From contig BDDD01002684.1 in the NCBI GenBank assembly GCA_001972305.1, positions 1 through 64,000 on the forward strand: a stretch of DNA of 64,000 nucleotides, in the 5' to 3' direction. Below the pieces are notes generated by a model. It ran no database searches. It was not told the DNA's origin and worked only from the letters and a program-made list of their open reading frames with translations. Positions 33,473 through 44,799 of this stretch are shown one piece after another; the stretch's first letter is position 1; the number at the start of each line of letters is the position of its first letter. The DNA is from Cephalotus follicularis (Eukaryota; Streptophyta; Magnoliopsida; Oxalidales; Cephalotaceae). A program made the translations under genes and the position numbers.

Positions 33473-34860
33473 AAGGATGGTCGTCGAAGAGGAGCTGCTA
33501 GAAGAACCAGAGGCAGGTACGCCAGAGCTAATAGGGATATTACAAAGCCAGAGTGGAGAAATGTAGTACCAGATGTTGCACCTGGCCAAGAGAAACCAAG
33601 GGATTTCTTAAGAGAAATGTATACCACCATGGCTCAGATGAATGATCTTTTGCAGCGACAAGTGGCAACATCATAACAACCTACAACTGCTAGAATAGTT
33701 AGACTTGCAAAAGCGGCAGGGAGAGCAGTTGGTCATATTGCACACAGGGAGTATCCTTTAATTTGGTTCTTGGAGCTAAATCCTCCAACTTTCACAGGGG
33801 ATTCAGATGTTGTTGCCCCTGAGGAATGGTTAATACCTATGGACACGATTTTTGGCTTCTTAGAGTTTTCTGATTTTTAGAATGTTGCTTTTGCTGCTTA
33901 TATGCTCCAAGGTGAAGCAAAGCTCTGGTGGAGGATGGTTGATTCCTCCTAGAAAGAATCAGGGATAGTAAGATCTTGGGATATATTTATCACGGAGTTC
34001 AATGAAAGGTATATTCCTGAGACTGAAGTTGACCAAAAGGAGGTTGAATTCCTCAGTTTAGTGCAAGATAGCATGACTATGCCTTAATATGAAGCTAGAT
34101 TTGTCAAATTGGCAAGGTTCGCTCCTCATGTGGTCAGTACAGAGGCAAGAAAAGCTAAGAAGTTCCTTAGTGGACTCAGACCAGACATCAGGTAGAGATT
34201 AGTACCGTTATGATCGAGGTCCTTCTATGAGTTGGCCAGCAGAGCTAGAGAGCTTGAGTTTGTGGCTGAAGATTTGTACAACTTAAGGATTCAGACTGGT
34301 AGCAATAGGCATGATTCTACAGATTGGCAGTCAGGAAGGAATTCTTGGAGCAGTAATAAATCCCAAAGATCCGGGAACAGTAGCCTGAGTCAGGGCAGAT
34401 CCGCTCAGGCTATTGGTAGCCCACCCAGTTTTGTAGCTCAGGAAGAGCAGTTTGGAGGTTTACAACAGAGGAGAAGAGGATAGGGCTCCCATCAGAGAGA
34501 AAATATGAGGGTTGTAGCTCAAGGACGTCATTCTCGACTCTCCAGTAGTGGTAATCAAGCTTCCTTTGATCCGTGCATGCATATTCAATGCACGAACCGC
34601 ACATCTGATGATTCTTGGTGGAGGGTTGGCAAGTGTATGAGTTGTGTAGTGGCGGATCACATAACCAGGGAGTGTCCTCATGGCTGGTATACTCTAGGGA
34701 GTCAGCCAGGGCAAAGCATAGGTCAGTCTCAAGGAGGTTTTCATCATAATGTAAGCTATCAACAAGGCCGTGATTTTGGACAGCTGTATCAGGGCCACCA
34801 TGGTACTAGTTCACCATCAGTAACAAGAGGAGATCATAGTAAGCAACCCATGGGATAGTC
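33473..34860 (+). pseudogene. gypsy2 gag, broken
   Basis: Capsid/nucleocapsid remnant. The start region (about 33473) encodes DGRRRGAARRTRGRYARA, followed by KPRDFLREMYTTMAQM, NPPTFTGDSDVV, YMLQGEAKLWWRMV (33900), FNERYIPETEVDQKEVEFL, RKAKKFLSGLRPDIR, a Ser/Gln-rich linker, and zinc knuckles. The first knuckle reads CMHIQCTNRTSDDSW, with the metal ligands disturbed; the second, CMSCVVADHITREC (34637-), is intact. Stops near 33674, 33880, 33950, 34085, 34193, 34210 and 34482 break the frame. Close to gypsy1 and gypsy4 gags. Confidence 0.84.
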
Positions 34861-37758
34861 ACCTGCAGAATAGGGCAGAGTTTATACCTTGGACCAGAGA
34901 GCTACAATGGGTTCTGCTTCAGTATTTGGAGGTACTATTCATATATCTTAGCATATGGCACGAACTCTTATAGATTTGGGTTTATCCTATTTATGCATTG
35001 CATTGCATTTCATATGTTATGTTAATGTGAAACCTGAATCTTTATCATATGTTAGAGAGGTTAACACCCCAATGGAAGAACCTATTCATCCTGAATAGGT
35101 GTATGAGTCATAGGCTATAGCGATAGCCGACCGTATTTTATGGCGAATCTTATGGTGTTACCGCTTGATAAGTGGGAAGTGATCTTAGGGATGGATCCTT
35201 ATGGATGTGTGTTGCTTATCGATAGCTCAGCAAGGATTGTGGTTGAGGACAAGAACCCGTTGCCGCCTCGTGATGAATTGTTGTTTCATTTGAAAAGCTT
35301 TTCAGTGTTTTCTAAGCTAGATTTGAGATCCAGTTACCATCATGCTAAGGGTTAGGGCAATGTTTTCTAAGCTAGATTTGAGATCAAGTTACCATCATGC
35401 TAAGGGTTAGGGTAGAAGATGTCCCTAAAATAACTTCCAAGTCATGGTATGGACATTATGAATTCGTGTTGATGCCGTTTGGGGTGACCAATGCCCCTGC
35501 CACATTCATGAGTTTTATGAACATAGTGTTTAGTCCGTATCTTGACCAATTAATCATGGTCTTCATCTGTGACATCTTGGTATATTCCAAGTCTATGGGG
35601 GAGCATGGTGAGCATTTGCACTTGGCTTTACAGGCTTTGAGAGAGCAACAGTTAAACGCCAAGTTCAGCAAATATGAGTTTTGGTTATCTGAGGTGGCTT
35701 TTCTGGGGCACGTTATCTCCGGTGCTGATTTATCAGTGGACCCAGCGAAGATTGAGGCTGTGAGGGATTGGAAATAGCCTACAAACATGATAGAAGTCTG
35801 TAGTTTCTTGGGCTTAGCGGGTTCCTACCGTCGTTTTGTCGAGGGGTTCTCACGGATAGCCACTCCTTTGACCAGATTGACGCAGGGAAAGACAGGGTTA
35901 TATAGGAGGATATCTGTGAAGGAAGTTTTCAAGAATTAAAAGATCACCTGATTTCTGCGCCGATCTTGGCTTTGCCTGAGAGCAACGAGGATTTTGTGAT
36001 GCATCAGGGAATGGTTGGGTTGTGTTCTGATGCCGTATGGTAAGGTAATTGCTTATTCCTCAATAAAGTTAAAGCCCATGAGGAAAGTTATCCCACTCAT
36101 GATGTAGAATTGGCAGCGATAGTCCTTGTACTACGCAAGTGAGGCATTATATGTATGGCACAAAGTTTGATGTGTACATGGATCACAAGAGTTTGAAGCA
36201 CCTTTCCTCCCAAAAGGATCAATATATGAGGCAAAGGAGGTAGTTGGAGCTACTTATTGGCTACAACTGTGAGATATAGTATCATCCAGGCAAGGCTAAT
36301 GTGGTTGTAGACACCTAGAATCGTCGATTAGTTTGCTTGACGGTTGCTCAGATCCAGATACAATCGTGGTAGTTGGATAGAAACAGAGAGGCTCGGGTTA
36401 TGGATGGGATTTGGTTCAAGGTTGTGCTGGACAGTCTAGGAAGGTTGTAGCTCTAGTTTTGCTTCATGGTAATGGATTGATAAGGTTTCAGGACTGAATA
36501 GTGTTCCTAGTAGTAAAGAGTTGAAGGATGAGCTGGCGTCACAAGCTCATCGTCCCAGTTTCACAGTGCATCCAGGAAGTACCAAGATGTATCGAGTCAT
36601 GAAGCTCAGTTATTAGTGGAATAACATGAAGAGTGTGATAGCAAAGTATGTTGCTTCCTGCTTGATTTGTCAGCAAGTCAAGCTGAAACACCAGGGGCCA
36701 GCTGGATTACTTCAGTCGTTGCCAATGGCACCATGGAAATGGGAGCATGTCACAATGGATTTTGTGACAGGGTTACCAAGGATGAGAGCTAATCGTGATT
36801 CCATATGGGTTATTGTTGATCGCTTCTCGAAATATGCATATTTTCTATGTGATCAAGATGACTTATTCTCTTGAACGGTAGGCATCTTTGTATGTTAAGA
36901 AGATTGTTAAGCATCATGGAGTACAAGCTAGTGTCGTGTCCGGCAGGGACCCATGATTACCTCACAGTTTTAGAAGAAACTATAGATAGCTTTTGGTACT
37001 CAGCTGAGTTTTCACCCCCAGACGGATGGTTAGTTTGAGCGAACGATTCGGACTTTTGAGCATATGCTTCGAGCAGTTGGGATGAGCATCTGCCTTTAGT
37101 GGAGTTCTCATATAACAATAGTTACCATGCTAGCATCAATATGGCATCGTTTGAGGCCCTTAATGGAAGAAAGTGTAGTACTCCAGTTTGTTGGTTTGAG
37201 GTGGGCGAGCGGAGCCTTCTAGGGCCAAGGCTTGTGCAAGAAACGATGGAAAGGACCAGGGTTATTGGGGAAAGGTTTATAACTACTCAAGCCAACAGAA
37301 GAGCTATGCAGTTCATCGACAACAAGACTTAGAGTTTTTAGTGGGAGATCCTGTTTTCCTCAAGGTTTCACCAACAAAAGGAATTATGAGGTTTGGCAAG
37401 AAGGGAAAGTTATGTCCATGGTTTATAAGAACTTTTGAGATCCTTGAGAGAGTAGGTGCAATCGCCTACAGACTTGGCTTACCGCCTAACTTGTCAGAGG
37501 TAAATAGTGTCTTCCACGTGTCAATGCTGAGGAAGTATCATCCAGATCCTTCACCCATGCGGCAGTCTGAGTCCTTGGAGTTGAGGACAAATATGAGTAT
37601 AGAGGAGGTGCTCGTTCAGATTTTTGGATCAACGGATCAAGCAATTACGAAACAAGAACATCGCCTTGGTTAAAGTGTTATGGCAGTATCATAGGCTCAA
37701 GGAAGTGACATGGGAACGTAAGGATGACGCGAGGGTGTCATGTCCTCACTTGTTTTGA
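34861..37758 (+). pseudogene. gypsy2 pol, heavily decayed
   Basis: Protease reads LIDLGLSYLCIAL near 34970, with D kept but the S/T-G context lost. Between WEVILGMD (35175) and the RT palm much of the expected linker and RT finger sequence is missing (deletion). [28 protein letters not shown] with a 55-bp tandem duplication (35306-35360 and 35361-35415), [15 protein letters not shown], then FICDILVYS (35562-): the first catalytic Asp of the F-x-D-D motif is Cys. RNase H is barely readable. Integrase: IAKYVASCLICQQVK, HVTMDFVTGLPRMR, IWVIVDRFSK, ending RTFEILERVGAIAYRLGLPP and MLRKYHPDPS. The chromodomain-like tail is degraded (EVTWERKDD, CPHLF), ending 37758. It has dozens of stops. Confidence 0.83.
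35306..35415 (+). repeat. 55-bp tandem duplication in gypsy2 RT
   Basis: TGTTTTCTAAGCTAGATTTG begins at 35306 and again at 35361; the units differ at very few positions. It repeats the [15 protein letters not shown] codons, adds in-frame stops, and is absent from gypsy1 RT. Confidence 0.9.
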
Positions 37759-37789
37759 ACATGGGGGAATCTCGAGATGAGATTTCTTT

Positions 37790-37802
37790 AAGGAGGGGAG
37801 GA
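37790..37802 (+). other. Polypurine tract of gypsy2
   Basis: AAGGAGGGGAGGA runs directly into the 3' LTR start TGTAAGCCCC at 37803. Confidence 0.88.
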
Positions 37803-38639
37803 TGTAAGCCCCGGATTTTTTTGATGTACGGTACTGTTTGTATTTATATGATTGTACAGTATTGCATGTACTAATGACATGGAGTGTATATGCATATAGT
37901 ATTTTCAATTTTATGTCTATTTACAAGTAGTAGGGGTTCAATAGAACCTAAAGCGTAGTTTTTGGGTTTTCTGCCCACAGAGCCTATATAAGACAGGATA
38001 ACTCTCTTTCCTTCTCATTTTCTTCTTTCCCTTCCTTTCTAGAAAGAGAGTGAGAGAGGAATTTAGAGAGAGAAAGAAAGAGAGAGAGGTCAGTTCTGAG
38101 CAAGGAAGGATCCATCGGATTCGTGGTAGAGTGTAGAACTTGGAGGATGGGTTAGAGTAAGGATTCAAGAAACAAATCACGCCCGTTCTTCGTTTTTAAC
38201 AAGCTGCAGGTAGCTTCTATGTATATGCTCTAAACTCGTGCATGTTGACAAAATTGATTGATTTTATGGTTACGGATAACTGTATGTATGCTAGATGTAT
38301 GGACTAGGGTGGTTTCATGGTTTAAAACGGATTGATTTTGAATCAGAGAGAGAGTTGAGAGTTTAGGTTTATACGCCTAATCTCTTCTCTCTCTATATTC
38401 AAGGGTTATGGATACGGATCTGAAGGTCTGAAGTGGTTTTCAACTTATAATTGACCGTTGGAACTTATAGCTTCCTCTGGATCGGATTCTAAACTGATTT
38501 AAGTGCTTTTGGCTTGAACTGCAAATTGTTAGAAACCGTTTTCAATGTTCGGCAAAGGCCATAAACCGTCAATGCCTTCTATCAGAGCGTTGGCACTTTG
38601 CTTAAGAGATAACAGTCGACGCCTATAGCAATTGTCTAG

Positions 38640-38960
38640 TACAGAGGTCAAAAGCTAAGGCGGAGCTCAGGAAGTTAAAGGCAGACCTTGGAGGTAGAGG
38701 TCAGAGCTCAAAGCTCTAATCCAGACCTCGGTGCCTTAAGGCAGATCTTAGAGGTAGAGGTCAGAGCTAAAAGCTTAAAGTCAGACTTCGGTGTTTGAAG
38801 GCAAACCTCAAAGGTGGAGGTCAGAGGTACAGGTCAGAGCTCAAAGCTCGAAGTCAGACCTTGCTGCTTGAAGGCAGACCTCAGAGGTAGAGGTTAGACC
38901 TTGGAGCAAAGAAGCTAAGGCAAAGCTCGGGAAGCTAAGGCAGACCTTGGAGGAAAGTGT
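38640..38960. repeat. 60-bp minisatellite in the gypsy2 3' LTR
   Basis: Counterpart of 31580-31880, with differences in unit composition, including a partial extra AGGTCAGAGGTACAGGTCAG step near 38815. Confidence 0.85.
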
Positions 38961-39698
38961 CGCGCTTAGAGCCCTGTTCTCTGCAAAACACACCGTTTTC
39001 AATCCTTTTCAACCCCAAATGCTTTTAGCTTCAAATGGATTCCATAGGAAACCTCCCTAAGGCCTCGTAACCTATGTGAATCCTCTTTTAACACTATAAC
39101 CTTCAAATCAATTTTCAAAATAAATCTTTAAAGAAAAGTTTCAATAAAAGAGTTTTACAAACATTCAAATGGATTTTGAATGAGGTTTTCAAGAAATGGT
39201 TAGGATAGTTCAATTGGATCATTTGGACGCGAATATCCTAGTTAGGCTTCCACTCCATTATTTTTATAACTTCGATGGGGACCAAGAACGGAAGAATGGT
39301 TTTGGAAGTAAGTGTAAAAACGGGTACGAAAAACTATTTTGGCGAATGGAACCTACGTGGTCCTTTATATTAGGTCCCTATGATTTAAACGGTTATACGG
39401 TTACGGGTTATGGGTTATGGGTTCTTCATGACTTGTTGTTATTGAGACTTAATGAGATAACCCAATAATAATCTTCATTTCTGTCATGAAGGTTATGGGT
39501 GTTAGGCCACATTGTACAGAAATATATAATCCCCCATTTTTTGGTGGACCTACTGGGATCACCGCATTATGGATGGATATGGTACGGCATGGACAACAGG
39601 GAACACATAATTTGGGCTATCACCTTTGGGGTTATACTTACAATACGGTACGGTTAATGTGGTCAGTGTTATCTTGACCTCATACGGCTTGGACACAG

Positions 39699-39734
39699 TG
39701 TGTGTGTGTGTGTGCGTGTGTGTGTGTGTGTGTG
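39699..39734. repeat. TG microsatellite, one LTR only
   Basis: About 18 TG units with one CG interruption. The matching place in the 5' LTR (about 32618) reads only GGGTGTGTAG. Confidence 0.92.
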
Positions 39735-41129
39735 TAGATGATTGAGCTACTATCTTGGGCCGGAGAGGCAGAGTAGTACGTAGACCTTACGGACTGTTTG
39801 CACCTATGAATTATTATGGACTGAATTTGGAATGTCTATAGACCTAGGGTCTTTTCTGTGATTAGGACTAGCTATGTATGCCACTACTTAGGAATGGTTG
39901 GTATACCAACACTGTCCACAGTTGGCATTCATGCATCTCATATGCCATGCATATATATCTATATATCTGTACACTTCATTGCATATAGTATTACCTACAT
40001 GGCTGTGTTTGGCTGACCCATTCTTGAAATGGGCACAACATCTAGGGTTGAGTGAGAGGACACCTCAGAGTGAGAGGACACCTCAGAGTGCTCGAACTAG
40101 ACTTCAAGAAAAGACTCCAGTTCCAGTTGCAGTTTAGTTCCTCTTGTACCTACCTTGTATAAGATTCATGTATAAGACTGTTGTAAAGGATGTTTGTAGT
40201 TCAGCTTTTGACCTGTCAGCTTGTGGCAGCGCTTCAGATATATGTTGAGTTGTATTATATTGGGCCATCTGTTGAAGTATTTGTGCGATTATTTCCGCAT
40301 GCACATTTATATATTAAAGTTTTAAATTATAGCGTATTTTGGATGTATGCTATGATGTTATACAAATGAATTGTATGGACGATTGCCTCGTGCAGGACTG
40401 TGGGACCTTCCTATGGTTCAGACGATGATAGTTTAAATCCTTTTAAAACTCGATCCAATGGAAGCTATAATCCCCAATGGTCGATTATAACTTGAAAGCA
40501 GCTTTAAACCCTTAGATCCATATCCATAACTCATAAATCGAGAGAGACGATGGGAATTGGACAAAAGTCCCAAATTCACTAATCTCACTCTGATCTCTAT
40601 TCTAATTAATAATTAGTCATAACAATCACCCTAACTCATTCATCTAGCATGTATATATCAATCAATAACCCTATAATCATCCAAATCTATCAATATGCAT
40701 GAATTCAAAGCATATAACGAGAACCTACCTCAAAACCGTTGAGCTGAATATCTGGAAGGATTTGCTATTGAATCCTTAATATGATCGTTCCTTCAAGTTC
40801 CAAACTCTGCCACGAATCCAATAACTCCTTCCTTGCTTAATTCTAACCACTCTCTCTCTAACTCCCTATCTCAATATCTCTCTAGAAATGGAAATGAGAA
40901 TGAAAATGAGAAGGAAGGAAAGAGAGTCAATTGTCTATATATACACTTCCTTTGGTGAAAAACCAAGAAACTTTTCCTAGGTTCGACTTAACCCACACTA
41001 CCCATATACAGCCATAAAAGGAAAAAAAATGATAATATCATATACATGTCATGCCATCCATTAATACAATATCGTACAATACCATATAAATACAAACAAC
41101 TACAAACATTCGTAACCCAGGGCTTACAG

Positions 41130-42567
41130 CACAAGGGGGTTATTTCTACTTCATAACCTTTACCGATGATTTTTCTAGGTATGGTTATGTGTATCTAATA
41201 AGACACATGTCAGAATCCTTTGCGAATTTAAGGAGTTTAGACTTGAAGTAGAAAAGAATACTGGTATGCCAATTAAAATACTTCGGTTGGAGTAAGGTGG
41301 AGAGTACATGTTAGTTGAATTCCAAGGTCATCTTAGAGATAACGGGATTCTATCTCAGTGGACTCCTCCAAGAGCACTGCAACTTAATAGTGTGTCCGAA
41401 CAGAGGGACCAAACCTTGTTGGACATGGTTCTGTCCATGATGTCTTTTACCGACCTTCCCACCTACCTCTGAGGATATGCCTTAGAAACAACCGCATATA
41501 TCTTGAATTGAATTCCTTTGAAATATGTGCCCTCAACCCCATACCAAGTATGGTCAGGGAGGAAACCCATCCTAAACAATCTAAAGGTTTGGGGCTGTCT
41601 GGCTTATGTCAAGAGCCTTAATGCGAGTAAGCTGGAAGCGGGGTCGGACAGTTGTAGGTTTGTGGGGTATCCTAAGGAAACTAAAGAATACTACTTCTAC
41701 CATCCCAGCGAACAAAGAATCTTTGTTTCACGAAATGTTGTGTTCTTAGATAGGGAGTTCCTTCTCGAAGGAAGTAGTGGGAGAAAGGTGCAACTCAGGG
41801 AGTTGTAACAGGTAGAGACCACACAGGATATTGAGGAATTTGAGGTTAGACCTCCTACAGACACAGTTGAGGTTGGACCTCAACGTGAGATTGGATCTCA
41901 GTTAGGCATACCTCCTTTGAGGAGATATGGTAGGAATCCATTAACACCTGAGAGATATGGTTTTCTCATTGGTGGTATTGATGAAGTCACTGTTGTTGAT
42001 GACGACAAGTCGACCAACTATCAGGAGGTAGTGCAGGGTACTGAATCTGAGGTATGGCTTGGAGCCATGCAGTCTGAGATGGATTCCATGTTCTCCAACC
42101 AGGTTTGGAATTTGGTTGAAGCACCCGAAGGTATAGTGCCTATTAGCTGCAAATGGATCTTCAAGAAGAAGATGAATGAAGATGGAACGATTGAGATATA
42201 TAAAACTCAATTAGTGGCAAAAAGGTATAAACAGCGACATGGTGTCGACTATACTAAGACTTTCTCACAACTCGCTATGCTCAAATCCATTCAGATTTTT
42301 CTTTCTATTGCCTCTCATTATGAATATGAGATATGGGAAATGGATGTGAAGACGGCATTTCTAAATGGGCATCTTGACGAGGACATTTATATTACCAAAC
42401 CCAAGGGATTTACATCCACCGAGTTCCCACACATGGTGTGTAAGCTCTAACGGTCCATTTATGGATTGAAGCAAGCATCTCATAGCTGGAACCTACATTT
42501 TGATGATATTGTCAAATCTTTTGACTTCATAAAAAATGTAGATGAGCCATGTGTCTATTAAAGAGAT
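41130..42567 (+). pseudogene. copia2 integrase-RT, first part, broken
   Basis: Starts within integrase (GGYFYFITFTDDFSRYGYVYLI, first catalytic Asp kept), then PIKILRLE, a stop, GGEYMLVEFQGHL, SVSEQRDQTLLDMV (the usual E-R-R-N block is changed), YQVWSGRKPILNNLKVWGCLAYV and the C-terminal RFVGYPKETKEYYFY. A TAA at 41806 interrupts the linker. RT: MQSEMDSMFSNQVWNLVEAPEG, CKWIFKKKMNEDG, YKQRHGVDYTKTFSQLAMLKSI and WEMDVKTAFLNGHLDEDIY (first RT Asp kept). It stops at EPCVY*RD (42567), where an LTR is inserted. Reading resumes at 44804 with GPNITFLVLYVD. Confidence 0.86.
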
Positions 42568-44799
42568 TGTGACCCATCAAGCTACTAGGTGGTTGATTGT
42601 ACATAAACTCTGCTCTTTATATATACAGTCTTATTCATTTTGTGTTACATTGTGCAAATTACTTTAGATACTTACATACTGTGTGTGTTTTATCTTATAA
42701 TTGAAGAGTTATTAATAAATTGCTTACACATGTGGTGTCCTGTCACATCAAGGGTTGGATGTCGAGCATGGTGGCTATGAGAAGGACTCCCTTACTCCCT
42801 GTGACTAAATAGTTCCAAGTCATAGGTTCACTTTCTTGGGAACTACTGAACCAGTTAGACTTGCCATGATTATGCCTGCTCTCGTGGGTGAAGGATGGGG
42901 TATCTCATTACCATCTGTGAGGAACACTAGGGCTAATATAGGGTGCGTGTTGGGAGCACGTACACTAAATATGACCCAACGTAGGAACATTACTTGGATA
43001 GTCACATATTTCGTGTAAGTAATGGTTCCTATCTATTGTGGTAGTGTACAGTCGCCAGGTGACTAGCTGGACCTAGGAGGTCCTATGTATTTCTTAGACC
43101 TGAGCAACTACTCTGCATTGTGTAGAGACTGCTTGGTTTTGAATTCCGCCTTACCTAGTTCTCTCGCAGGACTGGCGAACGGGTGGTCTTTGGACCTTGT
43201 GGGATTTACATGGATGTGAGAAAGTGCAGAACAAGGGATCGTCACACCCGTAGCGAGGGTGATCTATAGTATATGTATTCGTTATGGACTGGAAAATACC
43301 TGGCTAGGTTCTGGCGGATGGAAACTAGGTTTCAGCAAGGTCTGTCGATAGTCATAATGAGTTTACGGATTTATAGAAATCGTGAAAAAACTAGGGTTGA
43401 CATGTATCCTTACCCTGGATCATGGTCGGAGCCATTGATGACGAGGGAAATAGAAGATGGAAACTGACGACTGGAAAAAGTACCGGTTAATTTGGAAATG
43501 GACATTTTATGTGGTATAATTTGGAATTAATTCCAAGTCCGACAGAATATTGGATATGATTCTGGAATCATTTTAATAGGTTGGAAACTAGTTAAAATGT
43601 TTGTACCAAGCCCTCGGGATGTTTCGGTGATTTATCATCGTTACCATATATAAATCGGACTTTCGGGTCCCGCCAAGTTATCGGACAAGTGACATATGCA
43701 GGGGACGTGTCACTTGCTAGAAGAATAGCTTCTTAAAGAAGCTACTTTATTTGTGTGCTAGTGTGAGGGACGCATGTCATTTTCCTATGGAGTATACTTG
43801 GCTCATTCACCACCTAGTCATCAAATAAAGGCAAAAGTGTGTAAGATGTAAGAGATACGATATGAGGAAGGGATGGTCTCATAATGGTTCTTGGCCGGCC
43901 CTTTTTCTCTCTCACCTTCTCTTCTCCCAAGTCTTCTTCTTCCTTGGAAAATCTCCATTGTTAGACCTTGGAGAAAGCTTTGAGCTTTGAGAGAAAAAGA
44001 TACACTTTTCTTCTTCCACTCTCCTTTGATCATTTTAGGTGGAGTTGCACTATTCATCATATTGTAGCTTTACTTTTCTTGATCCTAGTTTAGGCTTTGG
44101 AGCTCTCCACACAACAAGTTTTCTTATAGATCACTTTGATCTTAGAAGACTTATTTGGTGTGTGATTGAAGCTCCATAGTTTGAGTGAGTATAAGCTACC
44201 ATTGTTAAAGCTTGAAAACCCACGAGTTGGACTCTCCATTATCACGAGTTGGAGCTTGCAAAAGGAGGAGGATCTAGCTCAAAGTGTAGAGGGATTTGTT
44301 GAAGGAATTAGTCTTCAAGGAAAGGTAACACCATTCCCTAACCCTCTATCTGAAACCCCAAGGGTTGGAACCCATAGGGTTTGTTTTGGTAACCCTGAGG
44401 GTTGGAATCTTTAGGGTTTGGGTTTTGGTAACCCTCAGGGTTGGAACCCTTAAGGTTTGGTCTTGTAACCCTAAGAGTTGGAACCTTTAGGGTTTGATCA
44501 TGCCATGACCCGTGGGTTACTAAGGTTTGCAAGGAAAACCCTAGCTCCCTTTTAGGTGGAAGCCGAAGCTAGGGTTTGGCTCAAACCCTAGCTTGGTTGA
44601 GGGTTCCATGCTTGCTTGTCATGAGTTGTTCATTTGGATAATTAATTAGTGATCCTAGGTTGTTTATGGACTACGGTTTTGAGGGTGTTCCCACGGTTGA
44701 CGTTACTTTGACATAAAAATCAAAGTTGAGCACACTATGAACCAACCCCTAAAATGACCATATCACCCATCACGCCTCCATTAGTGCCTACTACAAACA
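42568..44799 (+). mobile_element. LTR of the copia2 family inserted in copia2 RT (probable solo LTR)
   Basis: The coding frame breaks at 42567 and resumes at about 44804, so about 2.2 kb is inserted. It starts TGTGACCCATCAAGC and resembles copia2's own 3' LTR (45834-47356) in order, including CATAGGTTCACTTT-x-GGGA, GGAACACTAGGG and ATTTTCGGGTCCC. The right end is uncertain; AGAT lies at 42564-42567 and GAT at 44801-44803, suggesting a short TSD. No primer site or coding region inside. Near 44350-44500 it has repeated AACCCT...AGGGTTGGAACC units. Confidence 0.75.
44350..44500. repeat. AGGGTT/AACCCT tandem array
   Basis: Four copies of a ~45-55-bp unit containing GGTAACCCT, AGGGTTGGAACC and TTTAGGGTTTG. 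The parts AACCCT and AGGGTT are inverted and recall the plant telobox AAACCCTA. Confidence 0.8.

Larger units (their letters stand above)
30748..40430 (+). mobile_element. Ty3/gypsy chromovirus 'gypsy2', full length but dead (TSD about RTTTA)
   Basis: About 9.7 kb with both LTRs, primer site, gag-pol remains and polypurine tract. The flanks ATTTA (30743-30747) and GTTTA (40431-40435) match at four of five bases. Both terminal dinucleotides have decayed: CG instead of TG at the start and TA instead of CA at the end, while the inner LTR ends keep CA (33312) and TG (37803). It carries very many stops, a lost RT aspartate and a deletion between protease and RT. It lies inside gypsy4's LTR. Confidence 0.9.
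37803..40430 (+). repeat. 3' LTR of gypsy2, 2628 bp
   Basis: Matches the 5' LTR throughout, including the minisatellite (38640-38960). It keeps the starting TG but ends ...GATGATA (the other LTR ends GTGACA). CTATATAAGACAGG at 37983 looks like a good TATA box. It differs from the 5' LTR by a TG microsatellite (39699-39734) and a short tandem repeat of GAGAGGACACCTCAGAGT at 40050-40090. Confidence 0.91.
28318..41128 (-). mobile_element. Truncated gypsy chromovirus 'gypsy4', split by gypsy2
   Basis: Only the 5' side is present. On the minus strand: LTR (41128 to 29260, interrupted by gypsy2), primer site, leader, gag, and then an abrupt end within gag at 28318 where gypsy1's truncated LTR begins. 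Its pol and 3' LTR are missing. The right LTR end is GGGCTTACA on the + strand; the next bases (from 41129) read as copia integrase, so gypsy4 had inserted into copia2. Confidence 0.82.
29260..41128 (-). repeat. 5' LTR of gypsy4, split by gypsy2
   Basis: The segments 29260-30747 and 40436-41128 form one LTR of about 2.2 kb, from minus-strand TGTAAGCCCTGGG (41128) to GTGTGTGACA (29260). The start and end resemble gypsy2's LTR, so the two are related. It contains GCGTCGAC motifs (30571-30665), a CCCATTTAAAGAATGGG hairpin (29621-29637) and a CTCTCTCTA pyrimidine stretch (40850-40885). Confidence 0.83.

Noticed and set aside
41130..42450. A host gene at 41917-42450 (177 codons)
   Set aside because: The protein is a copia RT (WEMDVKTAFLNG) in frame with integrase upstream, so part of copia2.
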